Source of the DNA: Olsenella sp. KGMB02461
GTDB lineage: Bacteria; Actinomycetota; Coriobacteriia; Coriobacteriales; Atopobiaceae
Direction of reading: 5' to 3'
Assembly: GCF_012584445.1 (NCBI RefSeq)
Contig: NZ_JABAHI010000008.1
Coordinates: forward strand, 868,001-932,000
Length of the DNA stretch: 64,000 nucleotides
The notes under the pieces were generated by a model. The model did not search any database, had not been told where the DNA came from, and worked only from the letters and a program-made list of their open reading frames with translations. Shown one piece after another: positions 38,460 to 51,192 of the stretch. Numbering within the stretch: position 1 is the first letter of the stretch; each line of letters opens with the position of its first letter. Position numbers and translations under genes: made by a program.

Positions 38460-41400
38460 CTACCTCCCCATGCGCATGGCGTCGAAGGCCATGGCCTCGG
38501 CCTCGGAGCGGGTTGCGCCCTCAGCCATCGCCGAATCCATCAGTGCCGTCACTCGCGCGTAGTCGCGAGGCAGCACCTTCTTGAACTTGGGCCCCAGCAC
38601 CTCGAAGCGATAGAGCAGCTTGATGCCCAAGGGGCTCAGGGTATGCTTCACGTGCTCCTGAATGAGGCTGTGGATGAGGGCCAGGTCCTTCTCGTCTGCC
38701 AAAAGCACGTCGACCAGCTCGTGGTTCACCCGGCCGTCCAGGGTGTTCAACTCGTCGAACACATAGGCCACGCCGCCGCTCATGCCCGCAGCGAAGTTCA
38801 CGCCCACCTCGCCCAGGATAAGGGCGACGCCGCCGGTCATATATTCGCAGCCGTGGTTTCCCACTCCCTCGCACACCAGCGTGGCTCCAGAGTTTCTCAC
38901 GCCAAAGCGCTGGCCGGCTAACCCGTTGATGAAGCCTTTGCCCGCCGTGGCGCCATAGAACGCCACGTTGCCGATGGACAGGTTCTCGTTGAACTTGTAG
39001 GTGGCCCTGGAGCTGGGATGCACTGCCAGGATGCCTCCCGACAAACCCTTGCCAAAGTAGTCGTTGGCATCGCCGGTGATAGTGAGGCTCACGCCTGCTG
39101 GCAAGAACGCGCCAAAAGACTGGCCGCCGGAGCCGGTGCACTGGATCTTGATGGTGTCGTCAGGCAGCCCCTCGGGATGCTGGGCGGTCACTGCCGCACC
39201 CAGCATGGTGCCCACGCAGCGGTTGACGTTAGCCAGGTCTGCGTGGAAGGCGATGGGCTCCAAGTGCTGGCGGGCCGCCGCAGTATAGGGGATGAAGAGC
39301 GTGGCATCCAGCGTCTTTTCCAGCGCCAGGTCAAAGGCCATCTCATCCAGGAAGCGGCGGCCGGCGGCCCCAGGGATATCCAGGCCGTAGGCGTTGGCGC
39401 CGTTGGCAAGCACTGCAGAGAGATCCAGCGTGGAGGCCTTCCAGCCGCCGGCCTCTGCCAGCTGCACCAGGCATTCGGGATGGCCCACCATCTCGTCCAC
39501 TGTCCTAAAGCCCAGGTCTGCCATGAGGCGGCGCAGCTCCTGAGCCACGAACATCATGAAGTTCACCACATGGTCTGGGCTGGCATGGAACTGGCAGCGG
39601 AGGCTCTTGTTTTGGGTGGCGATGCCCGCCGGACAGGTGTCCTTTTGGCAGTCGCGCTGCATGAGGCAGCCCATGGCGACGAGGGGCATGGTGGCAAAGC
39701 CAAACTCCTCGGCGCCCAAGAGGGCGGCGATGGCCACGTCGCGGCCGCACATGAGCTTGCCGTCGGCCTCCATGACCACGCGGGAGCGCAGGCCGTTTTG
39801 CAGCAGCGTCTGCTGGGCCTCTGCCAGCCCCAGCTCCAGAGGCAGGCCGGCATGGTAGATGGAATCGCGAGGCGCGGCGCCGGTGCCGCCGTTGGATCCG
39901 GAGATGAGGATCTTGTCGGTACCGCCCTTGGCCACACCGGTGGCGATGGTGCCTACGCCGGCTTCTGCCACCAGCTTCACCGAGACGCGCGCGCCCGGAT
40001 TGGCGTTCTTGAGGTCGAAGATGAGCTCGGCCAAGTCCTCGATGGAGTAGATGTCGTGATGGGGCGGCGGGCTGATGAGGCCCACGCCCGGGGTGGAGCG
40101 GCGCACCTCGGCGATCCAGGGGTACACCTTCTTGCCGGGCAGGTGGCCGCCCTCGCCGGGCTTGGCGCCTTGGGCCATCTTGATTTGAATCTCTTGCGCA
40201 CTGCCCAGATAGCGGCTGGTAACGCCAAAGCGTCCCGAGGCCACCTGCTTGATGGCGCTCTTGGCGGTGTCGCCGGGTTTCCACCAGGAGGCGCTGTCGG
40301 GAGCCAACGGCGTCTCGCGAGCAGGGTCCTCGCCGCCCTCGCCGGTGTTGGAACGCCCACCCAGGCGGTTCATGGCGATGGCCAGGCACTCGTGGGCCTC
40401 TTTGGAGATGGAGCCGTAGCTCATGGCGCCGGTGTTGAAGCGGCGGCAAATGCTCGCCGCGCTCTCCACCTCTTCCAGCGGCACAGGACCAGAAGGCAAC
40501 GGCTTGAAGCCCAAAAGGTCGCGCAGCATCATGGGGCGGCCGGCCCTGTGCACATGGGCCACATACTCGTCCCAGAGCTCCTGGCTGTCCTCACGGCAGG
40601 CCCGCTGCAACAGATAGATGGTCTGGGGGTCGATGAGGTGCTCTTCTCCCGCAAAGACGCCGTTGAAAGGGCGCCACTTGGTCATGCCTGAGCTAGGCAG
40701 CTGCTCAGGCGAAGGGCTTTGGGCGATGAGCTTGGCCTCGTGGTAGCGCTCGAAAAGCTCGCGCTGGATATCGTCGAAGGCGAGGCCGCCCACGCGCGAG
40801 GGGGTATCGGTGAAGCAGCGGTCCACCACCTCGGGCGCCAGGCCCACTGCCTCGAAAATCTGCGCGGCGTGGTAGCCCTGCATGGTGGAGATGCCCATCT
40901 TGGACATGATGGACACGATGCCCGCCGTGACCGCCTTGTCAAAGTTCTGGATGCCCAGCTCCGCCGAGACCGCCAACTCCCCGGTAGCCGCCAGATGCCG
41001 GATGGCGTCATGGGCGCCCCAGGGATGGATCCCCGATGCCGAGAAGCCCACCAGCGCCGCAAAGTCATGGGCGCACAGGGCATCCCCGGTATCCACCACG
41101 ATGTCGGCCTTCATGCGCAGGCCGCGCCGCATGAGGTGGTGGTGCACTGCGCCCAGCGCCAAAAGCGAAGGCACCGGGATCTCGTCCGCGCCTGCCCGAT
41201 CGCTCAAAATAATGATGTTCACGTCCTGGGCGATGGCCTCCTCTGCCTCTTGGCAGAGACGGTCCAAGGCCGCCTCTAAAGCCCCCGCAGGAGCGTCTGC
41301 GGCTATGGTGCACGTAAACGTGCGTGCCGAGAAGCCCGTGCGATCCAAGCTGGAGAGCTTTGCGAAGTCGTCCTCGCTCAAGATGGGCCCGTCCAGGGCG

Positions 41401-43106
41401 ATGAGGCGGCAGTTGTCGCGGGCATCTTCCAGGAAGTTGCCGTGGTTTCCCAGGTAGAGCGAGGTGGAGGTCACCAGGCTCTCGCGCAAGGCGTCGATGG
41501 GAGGATTGGTGACCTGGGCAAAGAGCTGGTAGAAGTAGTCGTAGAAAGGCCGAGGTTTGTCAGACAGGCAAGCCAGAGGAACGTCGAAGCCCATGGACGC
41601 CAGCGGCACCTTGGCCTGTTCCGCCATGGGGCGCAGCGCCTCATCCACGTCATCGTAGCCATGGCCCAGCTGAGCCATGGCGAAGGCAAAGGGTGCGCCA
41701 TTGAAGGGCGCGGGTTTCTCGGCAGCTTGGGAATCTTCTGGCGCTGCCAGGTCTTCCAGGGTGAGGGTCTCGTCTCCAATCCAGCGGCGGAAGGGCTTTT
41801 GAGCCGCCAGATCGTTGCGGATCTCGTCGTTCCAGAGGACGCGGCCTTCGTCGGGCTGCACCAGCAGCATCTCGCCGGGACCCAAGCAGCCGGCCTCCAG
41901 GATGTCTGCGGGGTCGATGTCTAAAGTGCCTACCTCGCTGGAAAGCAGCAGGCGCTGGTCGTGGGTGATGTAGTAGCGGGCTGGGCGAAGGCCGTTGCGG
42001 TCCAGCGAAGCGCCCAGGGTGCGGCCGTCTGAGTAGGCGATGGCGGCCGGGCCGTCCCAGGGCTCCATAAGCATGGACTGATACTGGTCGAAGGCGCGGC
42101 GCTCAGGGGTGAGGTGCTTGTTCTTGTCCCAGGGCTCGGGGATGAGCAGGGAGGCGGCGCGGCTCATGGAGCGGCCGTTCATCACCAAAAACTCCAGCAC
42201 GTTGTCCAGAATGGCCGAGTCCGAGCCCTCCCGGTTGATCACCGGCAACACGTCTTCGAGCCTGTCGCCCAGCACCGGCGAATAGAGCTCTGGCTCGCGG
42301 GCGCGCAGGGCGTTGACGTTGCCCTTGAGGGTGTTGATCTCGCCGTTGTGGATGATGTAGCGGTTGGGGTGCGCCCGCTCCCAGCTGGGGGTGGTGTTGG
42401 TGGAGTAGCGGGAGTGCACCAGGCAGAGGGCGCTTTCTACCGCAGCATCGTTGAGGTCGGTGAAGAAGCGGCGCATCTGGGTGGCCAGCAGCATGCCCTT
42501 GTACACGATGGTCCTGGCGCTCATGGAGCACACATAAAAGATGCGGCCTTTGAGGGCGTGGGTCTTCTCGGCAGTCTTCTCGATGGTGCGCCGGCACACA
42601 TAGAGGGCGCGCTCGAAGTCGTCGCCTGCAGCCACAGACTCGGGGCGCCCAATGAAGGCCTGGTAGATGGTGGGCATGGTGTCGCGCGCCGAAGCCCCCA
42701 GGTCATGAGCGTCCACCGGCACCTTGCGCCAAAAGAGCAGCGGCAGGCCGTGAGCCGCGCAACCCTCCTCGAAAATGCGGATGGCCGCTTGAACCCCAAA
42801 ATCGTCCTGGGGGAAGAAGAGCATGGCCACGCCATAGTCACCTTCATCAGGCAGCAGGCAACCCTCTTTTTGAGCCTCTTTGCGGAAGAACCTGTGCGGC
42901 ACCTGCATGAGGATGCCCGCGCCGTCGCCGCAGGAGCGCTCCAAGCCCACGCCGCCACGATGCTCCAGATTTACCAGTACCGATAAGGCATCGTCTACCA
43001 TCTGGTGGCTCTTCTTGCCCTTGAGATGCGCCAGGGCGCCAATGCCGCAGGCATCGTGCTCGAACTGCGGCGACCAGAGGGTGCGTGGCTGCTCAGCTTG
43101 TGTCAT
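38460..43106 (-). CDS. gltB: Glutamate synthase (NADPH) large subunit
   Basis: Makes two glutamates from glutamine and 2-oxoglutarate. 1548 residues: an N-terminal amidotransferase with the catalytic Cys in HDACGIGAL after a short propeptide, the central and FMN domains (MSYGSISKEAHECLAIAMNRLGG, GEGGHLPGKKVYPWIAEVR), the 3Fe-4S cysteines CLMQRDCQKDTCPAGIATQ, and a C-terminal β-helix (GGVAYVFDE). I chose the ATG at 43106 (MTQAEQ, GAGGGAG site); the open frame continues to 43220 but is not conserved-looking. Confidence 0.97.
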   Translation of the reverse strand: MTQAEQPRTLWSPQFEHDACGIGALAHLKGKKSHQMVDDALSVLVNLEHRGGVGLERSCGDGAGILMQVPHRFFRKEAQKEGCLLPDEGDYGVAMLFFPQDDFGVQAAIRIFEEGCAAHGLPLLFWRKVPVDAHDLGASARDTMPTIYQAFIGRPESVAAGDDFERALYVCRRTIEKTAEKTHALKGRIFYVCSMSARTIVYKGMLLATQMRRFFTDLNDAAVESALCLVHSRYSTNTTPSWERAHPNRYIIHNGEINTLKGNVNALRAREPELYSPVLGDRLEDVLPVINREGSDSAILDNVLEFLVMNGRSMSRAASLLIPEPWDKNKHLTPERRAFDQYQSMLMEPWDGPAAIAYSDGRTLGASLDRNGLRPARYYITHDQRLLLSSEVGTLDIDPADILEAGCLGPGEMLLVQPDEGRVLWNDEIRNDLAAQKPFRRWIGDETLTLEDLAAPEDSQAAEKPAPFNGAPFAFAMAQLGHGYDDVDEALRPMAEQAKVPLASMGFDVPLACLSDKPRPFYDYFYQLFAQVTNPPIDALRESLVTSTSLYLGNHGNFLEDARDNCRLIALDGPILSEDDFAKLSSLDRTGFSARTFTCTIAADAPAGALEAALDRLCQEAEEAIAQDVNIIILSDRAGADEIPVPSLLALGAVHHHLMRRGLRMKADIVVDTGDALCAHDFAALVGFSASGIHPWGAHDAIRHLAATGELAVSAELGIQNFDKAVTAGIVSIMSKMGISTMQGYHAAQIFEAVGLAPEVVDRCFTDTPSRVGGLAFDDIQRELFERYHEAKLIAQSPSPEQLPSSGMTKWRPFNGVFAGEEHLIDPQTIYLLQRACREDSQELWDEYVAHVHRAGRPMMLRDLLGFKPLPSGPVPLEEVESAASICRRFNTGAMSYGSISKEAHECLAIAMNRLGGRSNTGEGGEDPARETPLAPDSASWWKPGDTAKSAIKQVASGRFGVTSRYLGSAQEIQIKMAQGAKPGEGGHLPGKKVYPWIAEVRRSTPGVGLISPPPHHDIYSIEDLAELIFDLKNANPGARVSVKLVAEAGVGTIATGVAKGGTDKILISGSNGGTGAAPRDSIYHAGLPLELGLAEAQQTLLQNGLRSRVVMEADGKLMCGRDVAIAALLGAEEFGFATMPLVAMGCLMQRDCQKDTCPAGIATQNKSLRCQFHASPDHVVNFMMFVAQELRRLMADLGFRTVDEMVGHPECLVQLAEAGGWKASTLDLSAVLANGANAYGLDIPGAAGRRFLDEMAFDLALEKTLDATLFIPYTAAARQHLEPIAFHADLANVNRCVGTMLGAAVTAQHPEGLPDDTIKIQCTGSGGQSFGAFLPAGVSLTITGDANDYFGKGLSGGILAVHPSSRATYKFNENLSIGNVAFYGATAGKGFINGLAGQRFGVRNSGATLVCEGVGNHGCEYMTGGVALILGEVGVNFAAGMSGGVAYVFDELNTLDGRVNHELVDVLLADEKDLALIHSLIQEHVKHTLSPLGIKLLYRFEVLGPKFKKVLPRDYARVTALMDSAMAEGATRSEAEAMAFDAMRMGR

Positions 43107-43370
43107 AAGAACTCCCTCGACTGCTCCATCTATGGAAGGGACAGAGCGCCAGCGCGATGCAGCTCGACAGCTGCCGCTTGCGCCTGGGCACACGTGTCCC
43201 CATGGGCTCTTAAGGGCCAAGCCTAGAAGGCTAATTTAGCGGTCTTGTTTCGAGCTGCAGGCTGTTACCAAGTGGTGATGTAGCTGTGAGAAGCCCAAAA
43301 TGTTTGCGGAGAGATCTAGCGCAGCTGCCATTTTTCGGCTGGTGCGGCGCCCTTCGCGGTCCCACGCCGA

Positions 43371-43459
43371 TTGCTGCATTACAGTCGCGTGCCGCTTGCT
43401 GCGCTTACAGTCTCGGGGCGTTTGCTGTAGGTGCTGCGCCCACAGTCTCGAGGCAATTG
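43371..43459. repeat. Degenerate tandem repeat, three units
   Basis: Units begin with TTGCTG and end with ACAGTCTCGRGGC or close variants (ACAGTCGCGTGCC, ACAGTCTCGGGGC, ACAGTCTCGAGGC), 26 to 36 bp each. Origin and role are unknown. Confidence 0.65.
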
Positions 43460-43571
43460 CTACTAAGTACTTTTTGGCCCCAAAATGACCCGATTGCCAC
43501 CCGAAAGTACTTACTGAAAAGAAAAACCGCAGGTCATAGAAGATCGCTACTAAGTAGAAGTACTTAGTAGC
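43459..43571. repeat. TACTAAGTACTT boxes and an 11-bp hairpin
   Basis: TACTAAGTACTT at 43461, its inverted variant AAGTACTTACTG at 43505, and GCTACTAAGTA-GAAG-TACTTAGTAGC at 43546-43571, a perfect 11-bp stem with a GAAG tetraloop. Together they could form operators or a structured leader. Confidence 0.65.
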
Positions 43572-43636
43572 GCGCGACCAGCAGCGCGAACCATCCAGAT
43601 GGCAGGTAATTCCGCTCACAAGCCAGCCAGCAGCGC

Positions 43637-44050
43637 CTAGTGCAGCGCCGTCAAAAAGGTGACCAGGCCAAAGAGGATGCCTGGGCTGTTGGCTGCCACT
43701 AGCGCCCAGTCGCGGTCTCGCTTGCAGTAACCGTAGACCGCCCAAATGGTGCAGGCCACAAAGGCTACAAAGGGCTGCACCGGCGAGCCATAATTGCCCG
43801 CCAGGTTGTTGGTGATCTGCGGGATGTAGGAGACATACATCATCACGGCCAGCACCGTGGCGATGGTAGCCAGCACACGGATCCAAGGCTTCTCGGGCAG
43901 CTGGGCGCAGGCCTCAAGCTCTGTCGCCGAGCCCTTGGCTTTCGCAGGTCCTGTCGCAGCCGCGCGGGACTGGCTTGCCTCATCCTGCCGGCTCGCCGCC
44001 CTCGGCAATGCCGCCTCCTGCACATTTTTCTTCTGCGTATCCTGCGCCAT
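43637..44050 (-). CDS. SemiSWEET-type sugar transporter, paralogue 1
   Basis: 137 residues. The C-terminal 85 form a three-helix SemiSWEET bundle with the PQ motif: MMYVSYIPQITNNLAGNYGSPVQPFVAFVACTIWAVYGY, ending SPGILFGLVTFLTALH. The first 50 residues are a polar Ala/Gln/Lys extension that is not usual for the family. SemiSWEETs work as dimers to move sugars passively. The next gene upstream is a close paralogue. Confidence 0.87.
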   Translation of the reverse strand: MAQDTQKKNVQEAALPRAASRQDEASQSRAAATGPAKAKGSATELEACAQLPEKPWIRVLATIATVLAVMMYVSYIPQITNNLAGNYGSPVQPFVAFVACTIWAVYGYCKRDRDWALVAANSPGILFGLVTFLTALH

Positions 44051-44104
44051 GAGGAGCGCCCCTTCTCATTGACTGGGCCCACCCTAAAGCGCACGTCGCC
44101 CGCA

Positions 44105-44394
44105 CTAGTGCAGCGCCGTCAAAAAGGCGATGCAGCCCAAGATTACGCCCGGAACATTGGCCACAATGATAGGGGTATCCCGCGGCGTTTCCAAAAACCC
44201 GTAGGCAGTCCAAAAGATGCAGTTCACCATGGCCACAAAGGGCTGAATGGGCGAGCCGTAGTCTCCCGCTAGATTATTGGAGATCTGAGCGATATAAGAC
44301 ACATACATAAGTACCGATAAACCCGAGGCAATGCGACCTAGGATTTTCACGGCGCGGGCACGGCGTTGGGTAGCGGCGGTAGTGGAGCTCTCCA

Positions 44395-44395
<1 letters not shown>
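44105..44395 (-). CDS. SemiSWEET-type sugar transporter, paralogue 2
   Basis: 96 residues, near the normal family size: LMYVSYIAQISNNLAGDYGSPIQPFVAMVNCIFWTAYGF and the shared end VPGVILGCIAFLTALH. The PQ pair of the first helix is AQ here, while paralogue 1 keeps PQ. It shares one base with the ligA stop (TAATG), so it is co-transcribed with ligA. A heterodimer of the two paralogues is possible. Confidence 0.87.
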
Positions 44396-46596
<2,201 letters not shown>

Positions 46597-48951
46597 CTAG
46601 GCGCGCCAGCGCTTGAGCAGCAGCGAGTTGGTGACCACCGACACCGAGGAGAGCGCCATGCAGGCGCCGGAGACCTCAGGGGCCAGGATGCCGGCGCAAG
46701 CAAGTGGGATGAGCAGGCAGTTGTAGCCCAGCGCCCAGGCAAAGTTCTGGCGGATCTTGCGCATGATGGCACGGGAGAGCGAAACGGCGCGGGAGACGTC
46801 GCGCACGTCGTCGTGCATGAGCACCACCTGACCCACCTCTAAAGCAGCATCGGAGCCGGCTCCCATGGCGATGCCCACATCTGCAGTGGCCAGCGCCGGC
46901 GTGTCGTTGATGCCATCGCCCACCATGGCCACCTTGCGGCCTTCATCCTTGAGGCGCCGGATCTCGCCAGCCTTGTCCTGAGGCAAGACCTCGGCGATGA
47001 CATCCTCGGGCTTGATGCCCACCTCGGCGGCCACCGCTTGAGCCGCGCTGCGATTGTCGCCAGAGAGCATGGACACGCGCACACCCAAAGCTTGAAGGGC
47101 TGCCACGCCGTCGCGGGCGGTGGGCTTTGGCGTGTCGCGGGCATCCACCACCGCGACAAGGCGGCCGTTTGCCACCAGATACATGCGGGTGGTGCCTGCA
47201 TGGCTCTCGTCCTGGACGGCCCACTGGGGCACAGGCGTAGCCAGCGATTCCAGCAGCCGCCGGTTGCCAAAGGCCACCTCCACCTGCTCGCCTGAGAGAG
47301 GATCGGGACCTTGAGCCGCAATGCCTTGCCCTGCAAGGGCCTCAAAAGAGGTCACTGCCGCTGGGGCCACGTCCCTCTCGGCAGCCCAAAGCAGCACGGC
47401 CTTGGCCAAGGGGTGCTCGCTGTCCTTCTCCAAGCCAGCTGCCAGGGCCATGGCCCTGTCTTGAGAGACCTCAGGGTCGCAGGCCACAGAGACCACCTCG
47501 GGCATGCCCTGGGTGAGGGTGCCGGTCTTGTCAAAGACCACGTCGGTGATGGAGCCTGCCCCTTCCAGCGCCTCGCCGTCCTTGATGAGCAGGCCTTCCT
47601 CGGCGCCGCGGCCGGTGCCTACCATGATGGCGGTGGGCACCGCCAGACCCAGGGCGCAGGGGCACGCCACCACGATCACCGAGACTCCCACCATGAGGGC
47701 GCGCTCGATTGCAGCGCCGTTGAGAGGACCTTGAGAGGCCAGCACGCAGATCCACACCACAAAGGTGATCGCTGCGATGGACAGGACGGCCGGCACAAAG
47801 ACGGCGCTGATCTTGTCGGCCAGACGCTGCACGGGAGGCTTGGAGCCTTGGGCGGCCTCCACCATGCGCACGATGCCTGCCAGCGTGGTGTCGGAGCCCG
47901 CGGCAGTGACGCGGAAGTCCAGCACGCCGGTGCCGTTGACCGTGCCGCCGGTGACCATATCGCCCTGAACTTTCTCCTGGTAGAGGGGCTCGCCGGTGAG
48001 CATGGACTCATCCACCGACGAGGAGCCCGAGACCACCTGGCCGTCTGCCGGAATGCGCTCGCCGGGGCGCACCACCACGACGTCGCCCGCCACCAGAGAC
48101 TCCACAGGAACGTCGACGACGTCTGCGCCGCGGCGGATGTGGGCCTCGCGCGGCGTGAGGCCCATGAGCTCCTCCACCGCCTGGCCCGCACGGCCCTTGG
48201 CGCGATGTTCCAGCATCTTGCCCAGCAGCATGAAGGTGATGAGCATGGCGCTGGTCTCGAAGGGAGCCATTTGGCCCGAGAGCGCACGCGGCCCAAAGGT
48301 GAGGTAGGTCGCATAGGCAAAGGCCACCGTGGTGCCCACCGCCACCAGCGTGTCCATGTTGCCGGCGCGGGCTTTGAGGGCGCCCCACATGCCACGGTAG
48401 TAGCGCGCGCCGCATACAAACTGCACCGGGATGCACAGGATGAAGTCGATGACGTTCATGACCAACATGGCCTGGGCGTGGTCATGGGCGCCAAAGAGGC
48501 CCATGGAGACCCCCATGGCCAGATCCATGCCCAGAGGCGTCATGGAAATGGTCACGATAACGATGGTGAGAACCAGCGCCGCCACAAAGGTCATGAGGTC
48601 GCGCTGCTCGGAGGCCCGCTCTTTGGCGCGGCGTTCCTCATCGAATTTCGCACGGTTTTCCTCGGGGATGACGTTGGCCACAAAGCCCAAGTCGTCGATG
48701 GCGGTGCAGATAGTCTCCAGATCTTCTTGAGCCGGGTCGAAGGCCACCGTTGCCGTATTGGCTGCCAGATTCACTGAGATGTTGTCGACGCCGGGCATGC
48801 GCCCCACCATCTTCTCGATGATGGAAGAGCAACTGGCGCAGGTCATGCCCTCCACCGCCAGGCGAGCCACCGTGCGCTCGGCAGGCTTTTGCGCGCCAGA
48901 CTGAGCCTTTGGCGCCACAGGCACTTGAGCAGAAGTGTGTTTGCTATCCAT
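46597..48951 (-). CDS. copA: Copper-exporting P-type ATPase
   Basis: 784 residues. One N-terminal metal-binding domain with GMTCASC (C38, C41), about eight membrane segments, the ion-site CPC in [12 protein letters not shown], the phosphorylation motif DKTGTLTQG, the HP pair in SEHPLAKA, and [16 protein letters not shown]. This is the P1B-1 Cu(I) efflux type; silver is also likely. It stands alone, with the 25-bp dyad 76 bp upstream, where a copper-responsive operator would be expected. Confidence 0.95.
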   Translation of the reverse strand: MDSKHTSAQVPVAPKAQSGAQKPAERTVARLAVEGMTCASCSSIIEKMVGRMPGVDNISVNLAANTATVAFDPAQEDLETICTAIDDLGFVANVIPEENRAKFDEERRAKERASEQRDLMTFVAALVLTIVIVTISMTPLGMDLAMGVSMGLFGAHDHAQAMLVMNVIDFILCIPVQFVCGARYYRGMWGALKARAGNMDTLVAVGTTVAFAYATYLTFGPRALSGQMAPFETSAMLITFMLLGKMLEHRAKGRAGQAVEELMGLTPREAHIRRGADVVDVPVESLVAGDVVVVRPGERIPADGQVVSGSSSVDESMLTGEPLYQEKVQGDMVTGGTVNGTGVLDFRVTAAGSDTTLAGIVRMVEAAQGSKPPVQRLADKISAVFVPAVLSIAAITFVVWICVLASQGPLNGAAIERALMVGVSVIVVACPCALGLAVPTAIMVGTGRGAEEGLLIKDGEALEGAGSITDVVFDKTGTLTQGMPEVVSVACDPEVSQDRAMALAAGLEKDSEHPLAKAVLLWAAERDVAPAAVTSFEALAGQGIAAQGPDPLSGEQVEVAFGNRRLLESLATPVPQWAVQDESHAGTTRMYLVANGRLVAVVDARDTPKPTARDGVAALQALGVRVSMLSGDNRSAAQAVAAEVGIKPEDVIAEVLPQDKAGEIRRLKDEGRKVAMVGDGINDTPALATADVGIAMGAGSDAALEVGQVVLMHDDVRDVSRAVSLSRAIMRKIRQNFAWALGYNCLLIPLACAGILAPEVSGACMALSSVSVVTNSLLLKRWRA

Positions 48952-49026
48952 AACGCCTCCTCACGCGTGTCGCGTTCTTTAGGCCTCTCCCGTGCATTCA
49001 CTAGGCTTCCCAACGCGAACCATTAT

Positions 49027-49051
49027 ATTCCCACTCTTTAGTAGGTATTTT
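49027..49051. promoter_or_regulatory. 25-bp dyad, candidate metal/redox operator (copA copy)
   Basis: Matches ATWCCYACT-N7-RGGTATTTT, 76-100 bp upstream of the copA start. See the suf copy at 13928 and the third at 60203. Confidence 0.5.
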
Positions 49052-49259
49052 GAGAAGTAAGCTTTGGCTTCCTTTCATGGAGGCATTTCTGGACACGAAG
49101 CCAAGGCAAGAGCTCCCACCGGTGGCGACGGCCAGGGTTTCTCGGCAGGAAAAACCGCCCGACCCTCCCTGGGCCTGCGAGGGCCAAGGAAGCATCGGGC
49201 GGCAAGAGGGGGAGCAAAGGACCAGGGCGCAGCCGAGAAACCCGCCCTCCTTCCTGGAG

Positions 49260-50945
49260 TTAACGAGTGCGGTTGGGAAGCGCCTGCGCGTCTGCGCCGC
49301 TGTCGCCCTGCTCATAGGCAGACTGGCGGCGCTGGGCCTGGGATGCCTGGGCCTCGGCGTCGGAGCCCAGGGTGACGTCGACGGTGGACTCGGTGGAGCC
49401 GCGGTAGTAGGTAAGGGTGACCTTGTCGCCCACCTCCTTGCTGCGGACGGCCAGGATGAGGTTGTCGCCCGAGGTCACAGCCTCGCCGTCGATGGCGGTG
49501 ATGATGTCGCCTTCCTGAAGGCCTGCTTGGGCGGCGGGCATGCCCTGCACGACGGAGTCAACATAGGCGCCCTGCTTTACTGCCAGATGCGCCTGAGCGG
49601 CCACCTGCGGGGTGACGGTGCGCACGTTGGCGCCCAGGTAGGCGTGCTCGACGGGCTTGCCGGCAATGATGGCGTCTGCAGCCTTCTTGACATAGTTGGA
49701 AGGGATGGCAAAGCCCACGCCCGAGCTGGAGCCAGAAGCGCTCTGGATGATGGAGTTGATGCCAATGAGCTGGCCCTGGGCATTCACCAATGCGCCGCCG
49801 GAGTTGCCGGGGTTGATGGCGGCATCGGTCTGCACCAGGTTGGTGTAGATGGTATTGCCGGCAGAGCCCTCTAGGATGGTGGAGCGGTAAAGCGAGCTCA
49901 CGATACCGGTGGACACCGACTGGTCAAGGCCGAAGGGGCTGCCTAGGCTCATGACCCACTGGCCCACCACCAACTGGGAGGAGTCGGCGATCTCCATGGG
50001 GGTGACGGAGTCGCCGTTAAGGTCGATGTGCACCACGGCAAGGTCGCTGGAAGGATCAGAGCCCACCACGGTGCCCTCGTAGCTCTTGCCATTGAGGTTC
50101 ACCACCAGCGACTGGGCGTCTTCTACCACGTGATAGTTGGTAAGGATGTTGCCCTGGGTGTCATAGACCACGCCGCTGCCCACACCTTCGCCCTGGGAGG
50201 TAGCCACATTGATGGAAGCCACCGAGGGCAGGCACTTGGCTGCCACCACCTCGGCGGTAGAGGCGTCTTCTTGGTTGGCGGAAATGTTTACCGTTGGGCC
50301 GGCCTGAGAGGGAGAGGTGGCCTGAGAGCTTGCGGGCGCCAAGCGGGTCACGCCAAACCAAAGGCCGGCCACAAGCACGGCTCCCAACAGGCCGCCCAAA
50401 AGGCCAGGCCAGAAGCCCGAACGCTTTTTGGGGGCCGGCCCAGGCGCAGGCTCGCCAGCAAAGTCTTGGGAGCTGCCGGGATTCTGCGGAGGCTCCACCG
50501 GAGGCACCGGCGGCTCCTGAGCCTGAGGCGCCTGGACCTGGCGCTGGCCAGGGTTGGGGTGTATGGGCGGCAGCTGCGTAGTGGGAACCTGCGGCTGGCG
50601 CTGGGTGCCCGCCAAGCCCGCAGGGGGCTGCGGCCTCTCGTGGCGAGGAGCCGGCTCAAGCAGCGAATCGGTCTCTGCCCCGTGACCCAAATGGAGCGCA
50701 GGCTCAGGGGATGCCGGGCGCACAGGCGGCACCTCGGCAGGCTGTGCGGCTGCGGGCTTTGGTCTGTAGGGATCCTGTGCAGAAGGCACGGGCGCCTCTG
50801 GCGCCTCTGGCTGGGGAGCGGAAGGCTCTGGCACAGGAATCTCAAACTCGACGGCGGCAAACTCATCGCCCAAGGCTTCAGGCTCGGGCGCAGGATCTTG
50901 AGAAGGATCTTCTGGGTGCAGGGAATTTTGATCTTCTGGGGCCAT
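49260..50945 (-). CDS. HtrA/DegP-like membrane-anchored serine protease with PDZ
   Basis: 561 residues from the ATG at 50945 (AGGAAAGG site). The first ~170 residues are a Pro/Glu/Ala-rich cytoplasmic region; one membrane helix follows (GLLGGLLGAVLVAGLWFGV, about 180-200); then a trypsin-like domain with H272 (TNYHVV), D301 (SSDLAVV) and S382 (NPGNSGGAL), and a C-terminal PDZ (GLQEGDIITAIDGEAV). It degrades misfolded exported proteins outside the membrane. The proline-rich front half resembles actinobacterial PepD/HtrA proteins. Confidence 0.94.
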   Translation of the reverse strand: MAPEDQNSLHPEDPSQDPAPEPEALGDEFAAVEFEIPVPEPSAPQPEAPEAPVPSAQDPYRPKPAAAQPAEVPPVRPASPEPALHLGHGAETDSLLEPAPRHERPQPPAGLAGTQRQPQVPTTQLPPIHPNPGQRQVQAPQAQEPPVPPVEPPQNPGSSQDFAGEPAPGPAPKKRSGFWPGLLGGLLGAVLVAGLWFGVTRLAPASSQATSPSQAGPTVNISANQEDASTAEVVAAKCLPSVASINVATSQGEGVGSGVVYDTQGNILTNYHVVEDAQSLVVNLNGKSYEGTVVGSDPSSDLAVVHIDLNGDSVTPMEIADSSQLVVGQWVMSLGSPFGLDQSVSTGIVSSLYRSTILEGSAGNTIYTNLVQTDAAINPGNSGGALVNAQGQLIGINSIIQSASGSSSGVGFAIPSNYVKKAADAIIAGKPVEHAYLGANVRTVTPQVAAQAHLAVKQGAYVDSVVQGMPAAQAGLQEGDIITAIDGEAVTSGDNLILAVRSKEVGDKVTLTYYRGSTESTVDVTLGSDAEAQASQAQRRQSAYEQGDSGADAQALPNRTR

Positions 50946-51087
50946 GGGCAAACCTTTCCTCTGCGTTGACGGGTGTAAGGAATGTACCCCATTTACCGCC
51001 GGCTTTCAGCTAAGCCATTTCTTCGTAAGAATTGGTAAGAATTGCAAATGGCTGAGGGATTCCTGCAGGCACCAAGCCACAAAGAAA

Positions 51088-51120
51088 GGGCTTCTGGGCC
51101 TCATGCAGGCCAAGAAACCC
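51088..51120 (-). terminator. Terminator of the response-regulator gene
   Basis: Imperfect hairpin (GGGTTTCTTGGCCT pairing with AGGCCCAGAAGCCC) followed by a T-rich tail on the minus strand. Confidence 0.55.
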
Positions 51121-51192
51121 TTGATGACCCTGAGCTGATGCGACGAGGCAGGGCATTCCTTGCCAAGAAACCCGCCCTTCCCACCTGCGCGA

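Larger units (their letters stand above)
43107..43636. other. Intergenic region upstream of gltB
   Basis: 530 bp without a believable gene. It holds the gltB promoter region, a degenerate tandem repeat, and a group of TACTAAGTACTT boxes. Confidence 0.6.

Noticed and set aside
39018-40691. Long plus-strand open frame opposite gltB
   Set aside because: High-GC antisense shadow; gltB in the other frame is beyond doubt.
43286-43567. Short plus-strand open frames upstream of gltB
   Set aside because: They cover the tandem repeat and hairpins and have no family resemblance.
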